Assembly (NCBI RefSeq): GCF_041734645.1
Contig: NZ_CP162010.1
Location: 1,736,001 to 1,800,000, forward strand
Reading direction: 5' to 3'
DNA from: Rodentibacter sp901420285
Lineage (GTDB): Bacteria; Pseudomonadota; Gammaproteobacteria; Enterobacterales; Pasteurellaceae
DNA length: 64,000 nucleotides
In this document: positions 29,190-37,851 of the stretch, piece after piece
Numbering within the stretch: position 1 is the first letter of the stretch
Layout: each line of letters starts with the position of its first letter
Notes under the pieces: generated by a model
Database searches by the model: none
Told to the model about the DNA's origin: nothing
What the model saw: only the letters and a program-made list of their open reading frames with translations
Translations under genes and position numbers: made by a program

Positions 29190-30407
29190 ATGACAACCAA
29201 AGTCAATCAATATGGCTGGAAAGCCCTCATCGGCTCCGCCGTCGGCTATGCAATGGACGGTTTCGATTTACTCATTTTAGGTTTTATGCTCAGCGCAATC
29301 TCGGCGGATCTCAACTTGACACCGGCGCAATCCGGTTCTCTCGTGACTTGGACGCTAGTCGGTGCGGTGTTCGGCGGTATCTTATTCGGTGCGCTAAGTG
29401 ACAAATACGGACGCGTACGCGTACTGACTTGGACGATCGTACTGTTTGCAGTCTTCACCGGCTTATGCGCCATGGCGCAAGGTTACTGGGATTTACTGAT
29501 TTACCGCACTATCGCCGGCATCGGTTTGGGTGGCGAATTCGGCATCGGTATGGCGCTGGCAATTGAAGCTTGGCCGGCACGCCATCGCGCAAAAGCAGCA
29601 TCTTACGTGGCGCTCGGCTGGCAAGTAGGCGTATTGGCCGCCGCATTATTAACACCGATTTTATTACCGTATATCGGTTGGCGAGGCATGTTCGTGCTGG
29701 GTATTTTTCCGGCATTTGCAGCTTGGTATTTACGTTCCCATTTGCACGAACCGGAAATATTCACCGAAAAACAAAGCGCGCTTGCCGGCAACAGAAATTC
29801 AAAATGGGCATCTTTCAAACTGCTAGTGAAAGATAAAGCAACGACCAAAATCAGCCTTGGCGTCATCGTGCTGACCTCCGTACAAAACTTCGGTTATTAC
29901 GGTATTATGATTTGGATGCCAAACTTCCTCGCCAAACAGCTTGGCTTTAGTTTAACCAAGTCCGGCGTTTGGACGGCCGTCACTGTATGCGGCATGATGG
30001 CGGGTATTTGGATTTTCGGCCGCCTCGCCGACAAAATTGGCCGTAAACCAAGTTTCTTGCTGTTTCAATGCGGTGCTGTTTTGAGTATCCTCATCTACTC
30101 GCAATTAACCGATCCAACGGCGATGCTTGTTGCCGGTGCATTTTTAGGTATGTTCGTAAATGGCATGATGGGCGGCTACGGCGCGTTAATGGCTGAGGCT
30201 TATCCAACCGAAGCGCGCGCCACCGCACAAAACGTGCTATTTAATATCGGGCGTGCCGTCGGTGGTTTTGGTCCCGTCGTAGTCGGCACAATTGTGTCCG
30301 CTTATTCTTTCAGTATCGCTATCGCATTCCTCGCGATTATTTATGCGCTCGATATGCTCGCTACGCTGTTTTTAGTGCCCGAATTGAAAGGCAAAGCGCT
30401 GAAATAA
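29190..30407 (+). CDS. MFS transporter, metabolite:H+ symporter type
   Basis: Twelve-helix major facilitator carrier in the inner membrane. The MFS loop motif GALSDKYGRVRV is near residue 70-81 and a second RLADKIGRKPS near 275. The DGFDLLILGFML stretch in helix 1 is typical of the sialate/aromatic-acid symporter group (NanT, AAHS-like). 405 aa. Substrate cannot be named from sequence. Alone between two terminators, with AAAGGA before the ATG. A CAATGCGGTGCT motif lies at 30066-30077. Confidence 0.85.
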   Translation: MTTKVNQYGWKALIGSAVGYAMDGFDLLILGFMLSAISADLNLTPAQSGSLVTWTLVGAVFGGILFGALSDKYGRVRVLTWTIVLFAVFTGLCAMAQGYWDLLIYRTIAGIGLGGEFGIGMALAIEAWPARHRAKAASYVALGWQVGVLAAALLTPILLPYIGWRGMFVLGIFPAFAAWYLRSHLHEPEIFTEKQSALAGNRNSKWASFKLLVKDKATTKISLGVIVLTSVQNFGYYGIMIWMPNFLAKQLGFSLTKSGVWTAVTVCGMMAGIWIFGRLADKIGRKPSFLLFQCGAVLSILIYSQLTDPTAMLVAGAFLGMFVNGMMGGYGALMAEAYPTEARATAQNVLFNIGRAVGGFGPVVVGTIVSAYSFSIAIAFLAIIYALDMLATLFLVPELKGKALK

Positions 30408-30437
30408 CGCGATTCCGCGGCTTCCGAAATATTTAAC

Positions 30438-30463
30438 TCCGCCCTCTTATCGGGGCGGATTTC
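30438..30463 (+). terminator. Probable MFS gene terminator
   Basis: TCCGCCC (30438-30444) pairs with GGGCGGA (30453-30459), 8-nt loop, only a short T run. 31 nt after the stop. Confidence 0.5.
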
Positions 30464-30536
30464 CGACTAACCCCCCTCATATTTTCGTGCTACACTAGCG
30501 CCAATTTTTAACGCCACTTTTTTACCAAGGCTTTCC

Positions 30537-32240
30537 GTGCAAGCAAAACGCTCCGTTACGATTCTCATCGCAAAGTATCTTTTTCTAATTATTATCGCCG
30601 CCGGGCTAATCATCGCGTTAAGCTTGGCAATTATGGCCGGCAACAAATCGGATGCAGAGTCCATTAACATTTCCGGTTCTTTGCGGATGCAAAGCTATCG
30701 TTTGCTGTATGAAATGGAAAATCATCCCGAAAGTGTGGAAAACAATCTTCAACGTTATGAAAAAAGCTTGCACGCCCCCGTGCTAGATGGAATTCAGCAT
30801 CAAATTTTCACGCCCGATGCGGTGAAACAATCTTATCAATCGCTCCTTATACATTGGGCCTCGATGGCGGATTTCGCACGTAAACATAACATTGAGGCCT
30901 ATCGTGCCAATCTGACTAATTATGTCGGCGAAGTTGATTATTTCGTGTTCGAACTGCAACGCTTTAGCGAGCAAAAATGGCTGTTTACAGTTTTGGTACT
31001 CTGTTTTGCGATGCTGCTGATTGTCGGCATGGTGTCTTATGTAATTTGGTTTACTCAGCGCGAAGTAGTAAAACCGCTAAAATTGCTGACCCGCGCCAGT
31101 ATGCAAGTGCAAATGCGTCAATTTAGCCATATTCCGTTGGAGACGCAAAAAAATAACGAGCTCGGAACGCTATCCCGCGTGTTCACCCAAATGTCATCGG
31201 AACTCGGCAATTTGTATTCGCGTTTAGAAGAAACGGTGAATGAAAAAACGCAAAGATTGCGCCAAACCAACCGTTCTTTGACTACGCTTTATCAAAGTTC
31301 ACAACTGCTTACGGCCAATGCCATTAACGATAAAATTCTCAGCCGCTTACTCAACCACATTCGGGTAAGCGAACATTTACGTTACATTGCATTGGAAGTT
31401 CTAGGCGCAGAACATTGGGATATCGCTTTCGGCGAAAAACAAGAAGACCGAACTCTACAAATTGAAGAGCTTAAGGTAGAAAATAAGCCCTTTGGCGTCC
31501 TTTCTTGGCAAGCCGGGCTACCGTGCCCCGATCCTCGAATGATGCAAAACTTGGCTCAAATGCTATCGCGTGCCTTATATTTCCACCACAACCAACGCCA
31601 GCAAGAACAACTTTTATTGATGGAAGAACGTTCCATTATCGCGCGAGAACTACATGATTCTCTGGCACAAGTGCTGTCCTTTTTGCAAATCCAACTGACC
31701 CTGTTAAAGCATAATTTAAAGAAAGAGGACGAATCGTCCAAAGACAAAAGTCTGGCGATCATCGCCGACTTTGAACAAGCCCTTTCCGGCGGCTACGCAC
31801 AATTGCGCGAATTATTGGCGACCTTCCGGTTAACCGTGCAAGAAGCCAATTTGCAACTGGCTCTGGAGCAGGTAATTGATTCCTTACGTTCGCAAACAGA
31901 TATGCAAATGCGCGTCAATAGCCAATTGCCGTCGCAAAGTTTGAATCCGCAACAACTGGTGCATTTATTGCAAATCGTGCGCGAGGCCGCGCTTAACGCA
32001 ATTAAACATTCACAAGGCAGCACAATTGAAATTAACGCCCGCACTAATGCCGAAGGGGAATACGAGATCTTAATCGAAGACGACGGCGTCGGTATTCCGA
32101 GTTTAGACGAGCCGGAAGGTCATTACGGCCTGAATATTATGACCGAGCGCAGTAACCAACTTAACGCCGAATTGCATATCGGTCGCCGCGCGCAAGGCGG
32201 CACTCAGGTAAAAATCACATTGCCGCACACATTATTTTAA
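30537..32240 (+). CDS. narQ: Nitrate/nitrite sensor histidine kinase
   Basis: Membrane kinase that senses nitrate and nitrite in the periplasm and phosphorylates NarP/NarL. GTG start preceded by AAGG. Helix 1 near residues 12-35, then the ligand P-box SGSLRMQSYRLLYEME near 46-60, helix 2 near 148-170, a HAMP domain, a signalling helix, and the HisKA_3 phosphoacceptor in ARELHDSLAQVLSFLQIQ near 372. The ATPase domain carries IEDDGVGIP and GHYGLNIMTERS. 567 aa, full NarQ length. 9 bp before murB, the same pair as in H. influenzae. The partner regulator is not in the window. Confidence 0.93.
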   Translation: MQAKRSVTILIAKYLFLIIIAAGLIIALSLAIMAGNKSDAESINISGSLRMQSYRLLYEMENHPESVENNLQRYEKSLHAPVLDGIQHQIFTPDAVKQSYQSLLIHWASMADFARKHNIEAYRANLTNYVGEVDYFVFELQRFSEQKWLFTVLVLCFAMLLIVGMVSYVIWFTQREVVKPLKLLTRASMQVQMRQFSHIPLETQKNNELGTLSRVFTQMSSELGNLYSRLEETVNEKTQRLRQTNRSLTTLYQSSQLLTANAINDKILSRLLNHIRVSEHLRYIALEVLGAEHWDIAFGEKQEDRTLQIEELKVENKPFGVLSWQAGLPCPDPRMMQNLAQMLSRALYFHHNQRQQEQLLLMEERSIIARELHDSLAQVLSFLQIQLTLLKHNLKKEDESSKDKSLAIIADFEQALSGGYAQLRELLATFRLTVQEANLQLALEQVIDSLRSQTDMQMRVNSQLPSQSLNPQQLVHLLQIVREAALNAIKHSQGSTIEINARTNAEGEYEILIEDDGVGIPSLDEPEGHYGLNIMTERSNQLNAELHIGRRAQGGTQVKITLPHTLF

Positions 32241-32249
32241 GGAAAGAGC

Positions 32250-33287
32250 ATGCCGAATTTACAACCGTTTCACACGTTTCATATTGCCGCCCAGGCGCGC
32301 AAAATCATCCAAGTGCAAACGCTTGAACAACTGCAGCAAGCTTGGCAAGCAGCCCAAGCGGAAAATTTACCGACACTGATTTTAGGACAAGGCAGCAACG
32401 TACTGTTTTTGGAGGATTTTAATGGCGTCGTCATCGTCAATCGTCTGCAAGGCATCACCCATCGCGAAGACGAAGATTTTCACTATTTACATGTCAATGC
32501 CGGGGAAAATTGGCATCATCTGGTGCAATGGTCCCTAACACAAAATATCCGCGGCTTGGAAAATTTAGCATTGATTCCGGGCTGTGCCGGTTCTGCACCA
32601 ATTCAAAATATCGGTGCCTACGGTGTAGAGTTTAAAGATCTGTGCGAGTATGTTGAGGTGCTCGATCAGCACCGCATTGAAACCTTCCGTTTAACGGCGC
32701 GGCAATGCGAATTCGGTTATCGCGAAAGCATTTTCAAACATCGTTACCGACACGGCTATGTGATTACCGCGGTGGGACTGAAGCTGACGAAAAATTGGCA
32801 GCCGATATTGAAATACGGCAGTTTGGTCGATTTCAATGCGCAAACCGTCACGGCCAAGCAAGTGTTCGACGAAGTTTGCCGCATCCGTCAAAGTAAATTG
32901 CCGAATCCGGACGAATGGGGCAATGCAGGCAGTTTCTTTAAAAATCCGATAGTAAGTGTGCAGCAATTCAACGAATTAAAAAAACACGCCGAACATCACG
33001 CACTTGAAATTCCCCATTACCCACAATCTGATGGTTCGGTGAAACTTGCCGCCGGTTGGTTAATCGACCGCTGCAATCTCAAAGGTTACCGAATCGGCGC
33101 GGCCGCAGTACATGAAAAACAAGCCCTTGTGCTCATTAATAAGGGCAATGCCACAGGGGCGGAGGTGGTTGCTCTCGCCCGCCATATACGCCAAACCGTC
33201 GCGGCCGAATTCGGCGTCTATTTACAGTCGGAAGTACGCTTTATCGGGCAAAACGGGGAAGTGAATGGAGAACAAGTCATTTCATAA
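32250..33287 (+). CDS. murB: UDP-N-acetylenolpyruvoylglucosamine reductase
   Basis: FAD/NADPH enzyme that makes UDP-MurNAc for peptidoglycan. FAD-binding LILGQGSNVLF near residue 43-53, PGCAGSAPIQNIGAYGVEF near 110-130, catalytic serine in GNAGSFFKNP near 226-235, and the C-terminal glutamate in LQSEVRFIG. 345 aa, the type I MurB length. AAGGAAAG precedes the ATG. AGCACCGCATTG at 32668-32679 encodes QHRIE here. Confidence 0.96.
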   Translation: MPNLQPFHTFHIAAQARKIIQVQTLEQLQQAWQAAQAENLPTLILGQGSNVLFLEDFNGVVIVNRLQGITHREDEDFHYLHVNAGENWHHLVQWSLTQNIRGLENLALIPGCAGSAPIQNIGAYGVEFKDLCEYVEVLDQHRIETFRLTARQCEFGYRESIFKHRYRHGYVITAVGLKLTKNWQPILKYGSLVDFNAQTVTAKQVFDEVCRIRQSKLPNPDEWGNAGSFFKNPIVSVQQFNELKKHAEHHALEIPHYPQSDGSVKLAAGWLIDRCNLKGYRIGAAAVHEKQALVLINKGNATGAEVVALARHIRQTVAAEFGVYLQSEVRFIGQNGEVNGEQVIS

Positions 33288-33304
33288 ACTAACAGGAAGG
33301 CAAA

Positions 33305-33619
33305 ATGAATTTTGATGAAATTTTAGACCAGTTACCCACTATCGATCATCTTACCGGTCTAAACATAAAATGCGGCGACGAGATCCTTTGGCATATTCCC
33401 GCCGCGCCCGGCAAACTAGGTTCGTTGCGTCTTTATCATGCGCTGGCGGAAAAATTCAACGGTCGATTAGATCGCACGTCGGCACAACAAGGCATAGTCT
33501 GGTTTGCCGAACATGTGCAAGATGCGAAAGCCCATCCGGGCAAACATCCGAATATTGATTTGCTGTTTAAAGTCATTGCGGAAGATCAATGCTTGTTACT
33601 CGTGCCCCTAAAAGCATAA
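33305..33619 (+). CDS. DUF2322-like small protein
   Basis: 104-aa soluble protein (MNFDEILDQLPTIDHLTGL at the start, HPGKHPNIDLLFKVI near residue 80). I believe it is the DUF2322 family seen in Pasteurellaceae and Neisseriaceae; its function is unknown. No signal peptide, no membrane segment. Ribosome binding site AGGAAGG lies 6 nt before the ATG, and it follows murB by 17 bp, so probably the last gene of narQ-murB. Confidence 0.75.
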   Translation: MNFDEILDQLPTIDHLTGLNIKCGDEILWHIPAAPGKLGSLRLYHALAEKFNGRLDRTSAQQGIVWFAEHVQDAKAHPGKHPNIDLLFKVIAEDQCLLLVPLKA

Positions 33620-33659
33620 GAAATCCGCCGAAAACGCAGGCATCACCTTCGGATAAAAC

Positions 33660-33690
33660 AAAATACCGAGCCAACGCTCGGTATTTTTTA
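33660..33690. terminator. Bidirectional terminator between the DUF2322 gene and brnQ
   Basis: AAATACCGAGC (33661-33671) pairs with GCTCGGTATTT (33676-33686), 4-nt loop, T-rich on the plus side and AT-rich on the minus. It overlaps the brnQ stop codon at 33688-33690. Confidence 0.88.
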
Positions 33691-34995
33691 TTTTGTTTGG
33701 TGCGCTTTTCTTCTCAACAAGAAAGACAAAATCAATACTGCCAAGGACGGAATTAGCCAAGCCATACCATCGGCATACAGTGGTAAGTGAGTGAGCCAAT
33801 TCTCCAGAAACTGCGGCAGTAAATCGATATTTTTCAAGCTGTCGCAAGCGCTAAAGCAAACGGTTATGGATAACGTGAAGTAATAGCTCGCTTTAATATT
33901 CGGCAGTTTATGACGAATGATTTGTAGAAATACCAGCATAATCGCTACTGGGTAAATCAATAACAACGCCGGAATAGTGATGCGCAAGAGCTCCGTTAAA
34001 CCGGTTTGCGCCACTGTTGTGGTTAAAACAGTAAAGAGCACCACCCAAAACGGATAGGATAACCGCACGTGGAATTTCGAGAAATAATCCGCACAGGCGC
34101 TAGTGACGCCGACCAACGTAGTAAGATTCGCCAGAATAATGATGCCGGCCATAATCCAAGTGCCGTCTGAACCGAACAACGCATTTACATAACGGGCGAA
34201 AATTTGTCCGCCGTTAGAGGCATCTTGCGCGACTTGCGCACTGGTCGCTCCCAAATAAAACAGAGCAAAATACAATGCAGCCAATAACAACACCGAAATA
34301 AAACCGGCGGAAATGGTATATTTCATCACTTTTTGTACGGAAGACACATTACGCACTGCCAATGCGCGCGCCACAATGCCGCCGAAAGCAATCGCCGCCA
34401 ATACGTCCATCGTTTGATAACCGCTGATAAGTCCTGCCGTAATCGCCGGACCGGCGGCATAACTTTTACTCGGTTCGACGATATCAGAAAGCGGAAAAAT
34501 TAATACGGTCGTCGCCACGATAAGTAACAATACCAGCAACGCCGGCGTCATAAATTTGCCCACTGTGGAAATAATGGTATTCGGACGTAGCATAAAAAGC
34601 ATGCCAATAATGTTAAACAATACGGAGAAAACAAAATGCGCGGTCGCGCTGTCTTCCGTTAAATTTAGCGGCTGCCACGCCATTTCGTAAGCAACATTGG
34701 TTACCCGCGGCATCGCGAATAAAGAGCCGATGACGAAATATAAGGTGGCAAGAAACAACACCTCAGCCCATTTCGGCAAATCTCGCGTTAGCGCTTCCCC
34801 ACGCCCGAGCACTGCAACAACGACCAACGTAATAAACGGCATTAACACGCCGGTGAGCACAAACCCCAAAGAAGCTGTTGCCCAGTGCGTGCCGGCAGTA
34901 AAACCTTCCATCGGCGGGAAAATAATATTCCCCGCACCTAAAAACAGCGCAAAAATCATCATGCCCAAAATGACAATATCTTTACCGGTAAACAT
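33688..34995 (-). CDS. brnQ: Branched-chain amino acid transporter
   Basis: Sodium or proton symporter for Leu, Ile and Val in the inner membrane, LIVCS family. Twelve hydrophobic segments; the N-terminal GAGNIIFPPMEGFTAG near residue 21-36 is characteristic. 435 aa, normal length. Shares an intergenic region of 284 bp with divergent nhaA, as in H. influenzae. Confidence 0.95.
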   Translation of the reverse strand: MFTGKDIVILGMMIFALFLGAGNIIFPPMEGFTAGTHWATASLGFVLTGVLMPFITLVVVAVLGRGEALTRDLPKWAEVLFLATLYFVIGSLFAMPRVTNVAYEMAWQPLNLTEDSATAHFVFSVLFNIIGMLFMLRPNTIISTVGKFMTPALLVLLLIVATTVLIFPLSDIVEPSKSYAAGPAITAGLISGYQTMDVLAAIAFGGIVARALAVRNVSSVQKVMKYTISAGFISVLLLAALYFALFYLGATSAQVAQDASNGGQIFARYVNALFGSDGTWIMAGIIILANLTTLVGVTSACADYFSKFHVRLSYPFWVVLFTVLTTTVAQTGLTELLRITIPALLLIYPVAIMLVFLQIIRHKLPNIKASYYFTLSITVCFSACDSLKNIDLLPQFLENWLTHLPLYADGMAWLIPSLAVLILSFLLRRKAHQTK

Positions 34996-35152
34996 AATTT
35001 TCTCTAGTCACAAAAAGGTGCGCCATTTTACTACAAATTCCACGCCGACCCATTACGAAAATGCAGAATTAATCAGATAGGTTTTTCAAAATTTCAACAA
35101 GACTTATGCGTTGTCGCGTTTAACATTCGCCGATTCCTTCAATGCAGGCTTC

Positions 35153-35164
35153 CAATGCGGTGCT
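35153..35164 (-). repeat. Single dispersed motif between brnQ and nhaA
   Basis: Exact CAATGCGGTGCT in the 284-bp divergent intergenic region, with a decayed relative (TTCAATGCAGGCT) 14 bp before it. The rest of this gap shows no convincing promoter to me. Confidence 0.75.
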
Positions 35165-35279
35165 GATCCGACACCTCAACTTTCTAATCGATATTTTCTG
35201 CACAGTAGAAGATTTATGGTAATATCCGGCCTTCATTAAATTTTTGTTATTTTATTTTTAATTTTTTGGAGAGATTTTA

Positions 35280-36449
35280 GTGTTACAGCGCATAAAACGA
35301 TTTTTTCAACTTGAATCCGCCGGCGGCATCGCGCTGCTTTGTTCCGCATTTATCGCCATGGTATTCGCCAATTCGCCTTTAAACGGTGCGTACCATGATT
35401 TTCTCAACTTACCAGTGAGCGTACGAGTAGGTCTATTTTCCATCGATAAAACGTTAATTCACTGGATCAATGACGGTTTTATGGCGGTATTTTTCGTATT
35501 AGTCGGTTTAGAAGTCAAACGTGAATTGCTTGAAGGTTCCCTTTCCGACTACCAACAAGCGATTTTTCCCGCTATCGCCGCAATCGGCGGGATGCTGATT
35601 CCTGCGTTGGTTTACTTATTCATTGCCCGCCAAGATCCGACGCTCGCCGACGGTTGGGCAATCCCAATGGCCACAGACATCGCCTTCGCGCTAGGCGTTA
35701 TGGCGTTACTCAGCAAACAAGTACCGTTGTCGTTAAAAGTTTTTTTACTTGCGCTCGCTATTATTGATGACTTAGGCGCCATTGTGGTGATCGCCCTTTT
35801 CTTCTCGCAGGGGTTAAGCGTGCCGGCTCTCATTGCTGCTGTCGTTGCCATCATCTTACTGTTCGCATTAAACCGCTTTAAAGTCGCCTCACTCGGCGCC
35901 TATATGCTGGTCGGTACGATTTTATGGGCCTCCGTATTAAAATCCGGCGTACACGCCACGCTTGCCGGCGTGATTATTGGCTTTTGTATTCCATTAAAAG
36001 CCGCAAACGGTAAAAAACTATTGGAAGAATTTGAACATATGCTCGCACCTTGGGCCTCTTTCTTCATTTTGCCACTGTTTGCTTTCGCCAATGCCGGCGT
36101 TAGTTTCGATGGTTTGGATTTCTCTATGCTTTCCTCGCCGCTATTGTTTGCGATTACGTTGGGATTACTCATCGGCAAACCGCTCGGCGTATTCGGCTTC
36201 AGTTACCTTGCAGTAAAACTAGGTATCGCCAAATTGCCGCAAGGCATCAACTTCAAACAAATTTTTGCCGTCGCGATGTTATGCGGCATCGGTTTCACAA
36301 TGTCCATGTTTCTCGCTAGTCTCGCCTTTGATGCGGCTGCCGGAGAAAGCGTCAACGCTCTTTCGCGTTTAGGTATTTTGCTCGGCTCGACGATTTCCGC
36401 GCTTGCAGGCTATTACGTCTTAAAACAAACGACGCAAATAACAAATTAA
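35280..36449 (+). CDS. nhaA: Na+/H+ antiporter NhaA
   Basis: Electrogenic inner-membrane antiporter that expels Na+ at alkaline pH. GTG start at 35280 with GGAGAG upstream; N-terminus VLQRIKRFFQLESAGGI. The paired aspartates of the ion site are in ALAIIDDLGAIVVIALFF near residue 160, and the DIAFALGVMALL helix is conserved. 389 aa, family length. Monocistronic. Confidence 0.96.
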   Translation: MLQRIKRFFQLESAGGIALLCSAFIAMVFANSPLNGAYHDFLNLPVSVRVGLFSIDKTLIHWINDGFMAVFFVLVGLEVKRELLEGSLSDYQQAIFPAIAAIGGMLIPALVYLFIARQDPTLADGWAIPMATDIAFALGVMALLSKQVPLSLKVFLLALAIIDDLGAIVVIALFFSQGLSVPALIAAVVAIILLFALNRFKVASLGAYMLVGTILWASVLKSGVHATLAGVIIGFCIPLKAANGKKLLEEFEHMLAPWASFFILPLFAFANAGVSFDGLDFSMLSSPLLFAITLGLLIGKPLGVFGFSYLAVKLGIAKLPQGINFKQIFAVAMLCGIGFTMSMFLASLAFDAAAGESVNALSRLGILLGSTISALAGYYVLKQTTQITN

Positions 36450-36453
36450 GAGT

Positions 36454-36487
36454 AAAAATGCCGTTTCCATAATGTTGCGGCATTTTT
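36454..36487 (+). terminator. nhaA terminator
   Basis: AAAAATGCCG (36454-36463) pairs with CGGCATTTTT (36478-36487), 14-nt loop. Directly after the nhaA stop. Confidence 0.85.
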
Positions 36488-36516
36488 GTAATAAGTAAAC
36501 GACGACATCGTATAAC

Positions 36517-36559
36517 GAAAATAGCACCGCATTGAAATCTCCAATGCGGTGCTATTTTC
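36517..36559. repeat. Inverted pair of dispersed motif with 18-bp perfect arms
   Basis: GAAAATAGCACCGCATTG (36517-36534) and its exact complement (36542-36559) flank a 7-nt loop. It lies between the nhaA terminator and galU, convergent, although both genes already have nearer hairpins. Arms extend the 12-bp core by AAAATAG-type sequence, showing that the longer repeat includes an AT-rich flank. Confidence 0.9.
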
Positions 36560-36623
36560 CGAGGACAATGGCAAAGCCGTAACGATTCGACCGTCGTTTT
36601 ATACATTCACCATTAAATACGAT

Positions 36624-36646
36624 AAGAGCGGAAATTAACCGCTCTT
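36624..36646 (-). terminator. Hairpin downstream of galU
   Basis: AAGAGCGG pairs with CCGCTCTT across 7 nt, 19 nt after the galU stop. Poor T run, so a weak terminator at best. Confidence 0.45.
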
Positions 36647-36664
36647 TAATATAAAACGCCGACC

Positions 36665-37552
36665 TTATAAAGTTTTCGCCAGATTCTTAATGAAGGTTTT
36701 AAATTCCTTACCAAGTTTAGCGTGACGGATACCGTACTCGACAAAGGCCTCCATATAGCCGATCTTATCACCGCAATCAAACGATTCGCCGGTCATATGG
36801 AACGCTTCCACGGTTTCTTTTTCAATCAACATATCAATGGCGTCGGTTAATTGAATTTCATCGCCTACGCCAACAGGCGTTTTTTCTAATAAATCCCAAA
36901 TTGCAGCGGAGAAAATATAACGACCGACCACGGCAAGATTAGAGGGCGCCTTATCTACTGCGGGTTTTTCAACAATACTTTCAATTTTAGCGCTTTCGCC
37001 ATCATGTAATTGCACACCGCCACAATCAGCAATACCGTAACTGCTCACACTTTCTTGGGCGACCGGCGCCACCATAATCTGGCTGGTTTGAGTTTGGTTA
37101 AAGCGTTGAATCATCGCCGCTAGATTTTCTTTTTTCTGATCCGCACTGAAGTCGGCCAGTAATACGTCCGGCAACACCACGGCAAAAGGTTCATCGCCGA
37201 CAAGCGGACGACCGCATAAAACGGCATGACCTAATCCTTTGGCATTACCTTGACGAACATGCATAATCGTCACGTCTTTCGGACAAATAGAACGGACTTC
37301 TTCAAGAAGTTGACGTTTAACACGTTTTTCCAACATCGTTTCAAGTTCGAAAGAAGTGTCAAAATGGTTTTCGATAGCGTTTTTTGAGGAGTGAGTTACT
37401 AGCACGATTTCTTTGATACCGGCGGAAATACACTCGTTTACCACATATTGAATCAATGGTTTATCTACCAAAGTGAGCATTTCTTTAGGAATTGCTTTGG
37501 TAGCAGGTAACATACGTGTGCCTAAACCGGCAACAGGAATAATTGCTTTCAT
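36665..37552 (-). CDS. galU: UTP--glucose-1-phosphate uridylyltransferase
   Basis: Makes UDP-glucose for LPS and glycogen-type glycans. Nucleotide-binding VAGLGTRMLPATKAIPKEML near residue 7-26, VDKPLIQYVV, and VEKP near 200. 295 aa. Lies 27 bp after csrA in the same direction. Confidence 0.97.
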   Translation of the reverse strand: MKAIIPVAGLGTRMLPATKAIPKEMLTLVDKPLIQYVVNECISAGIKEIVLVTHSSKNAIENHFDTSFELETMLEKRVKRQLLEEVRSICPKDVTIMHVRQGNAKGLGHAVLCGRPLVGDEPFAVVLPDVLLADFSADQKKENLAAMIQRFNQTQTSQIMVAPVAQESVSSYGIADCGGVQLHDGESAKIESIVEKPAVDKAPSNLAVVGRYIFSAAIWDLLEKTPVGVGDEIQLTDAIDMLIEKETVEAFHMTGESFDCGDKIGYMEAFVEYGIRHAKLGKEFKTFIKNLAKTL

Positions 37553-37579
37553 AATTAAAAATCCATTATTTAATTTGTA

Positions 37580-37771
37580 CTAAGTTGAACCATTTGCAGG
37601 TTCATCTTGTGTCTGTTTAATTCGTTGGTAAATTTCTTCTCGGTGAACGGATACTTCTTTAGGCGCTTGTACACCGAGCTTTACTTGGTTTCCACGTACA
37701 CTCAAAACCGCGATAGAAATATCATCTCCAATAAGTACACTTTCGCCAACTTTACGAGTCAAGATTAACAT
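37580..37771 (-). CDS. csrA: Carbon storage regulator CsrA
   Basis: Dimeric RNA-binding protein that represses translation by binding GGA motifs at ribosome binding sites. 63 aa; MLILTRKVGESVLIGDDI and the C-terminal VHREEIYQRI, with the RNA-contacting arginine near residue 44. Strong ribosome binding site AAGGAGAT. Between alaS and galU as in Haemophilus; a hairpin with a GGGA loop lies just upstream. Confidence 0.97.
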   Translation of the reverse strand: MLILTRKVGESVLIGDDISIAVLSVRGNQVKLGVQAPKEVSVHREEIYQRIKQTQDEPANGST

Positions 37772-37822
37772 CTTTTATCTCCTTAGTTTGCATTTATTAG
37801 ATATCCCTATCAATCAAGGAAC

Positions 37823-37841
37823 GGTCGGCATCCCACCGACC
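37823..37841 (-). promoter_or_regulatory. Hairpin with GGGA loop in csrA leader
   Basis: On the minus strand GGTCGG and CCGACC make a 6-bp stem around loop TGGGATG, 52 nt before the csrA ATG and 11 nt after the alaS stop. GGA in a hairpin loop is the preferred CsrA site, and E. coli csrA is autoregulated, so a CsrA feedback site is plausible; it could equally be an alaS-distal attenuator. No T run follows. Confidence 0.45.
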
Positions 37842-37851
37842 AAGGCTTGTA

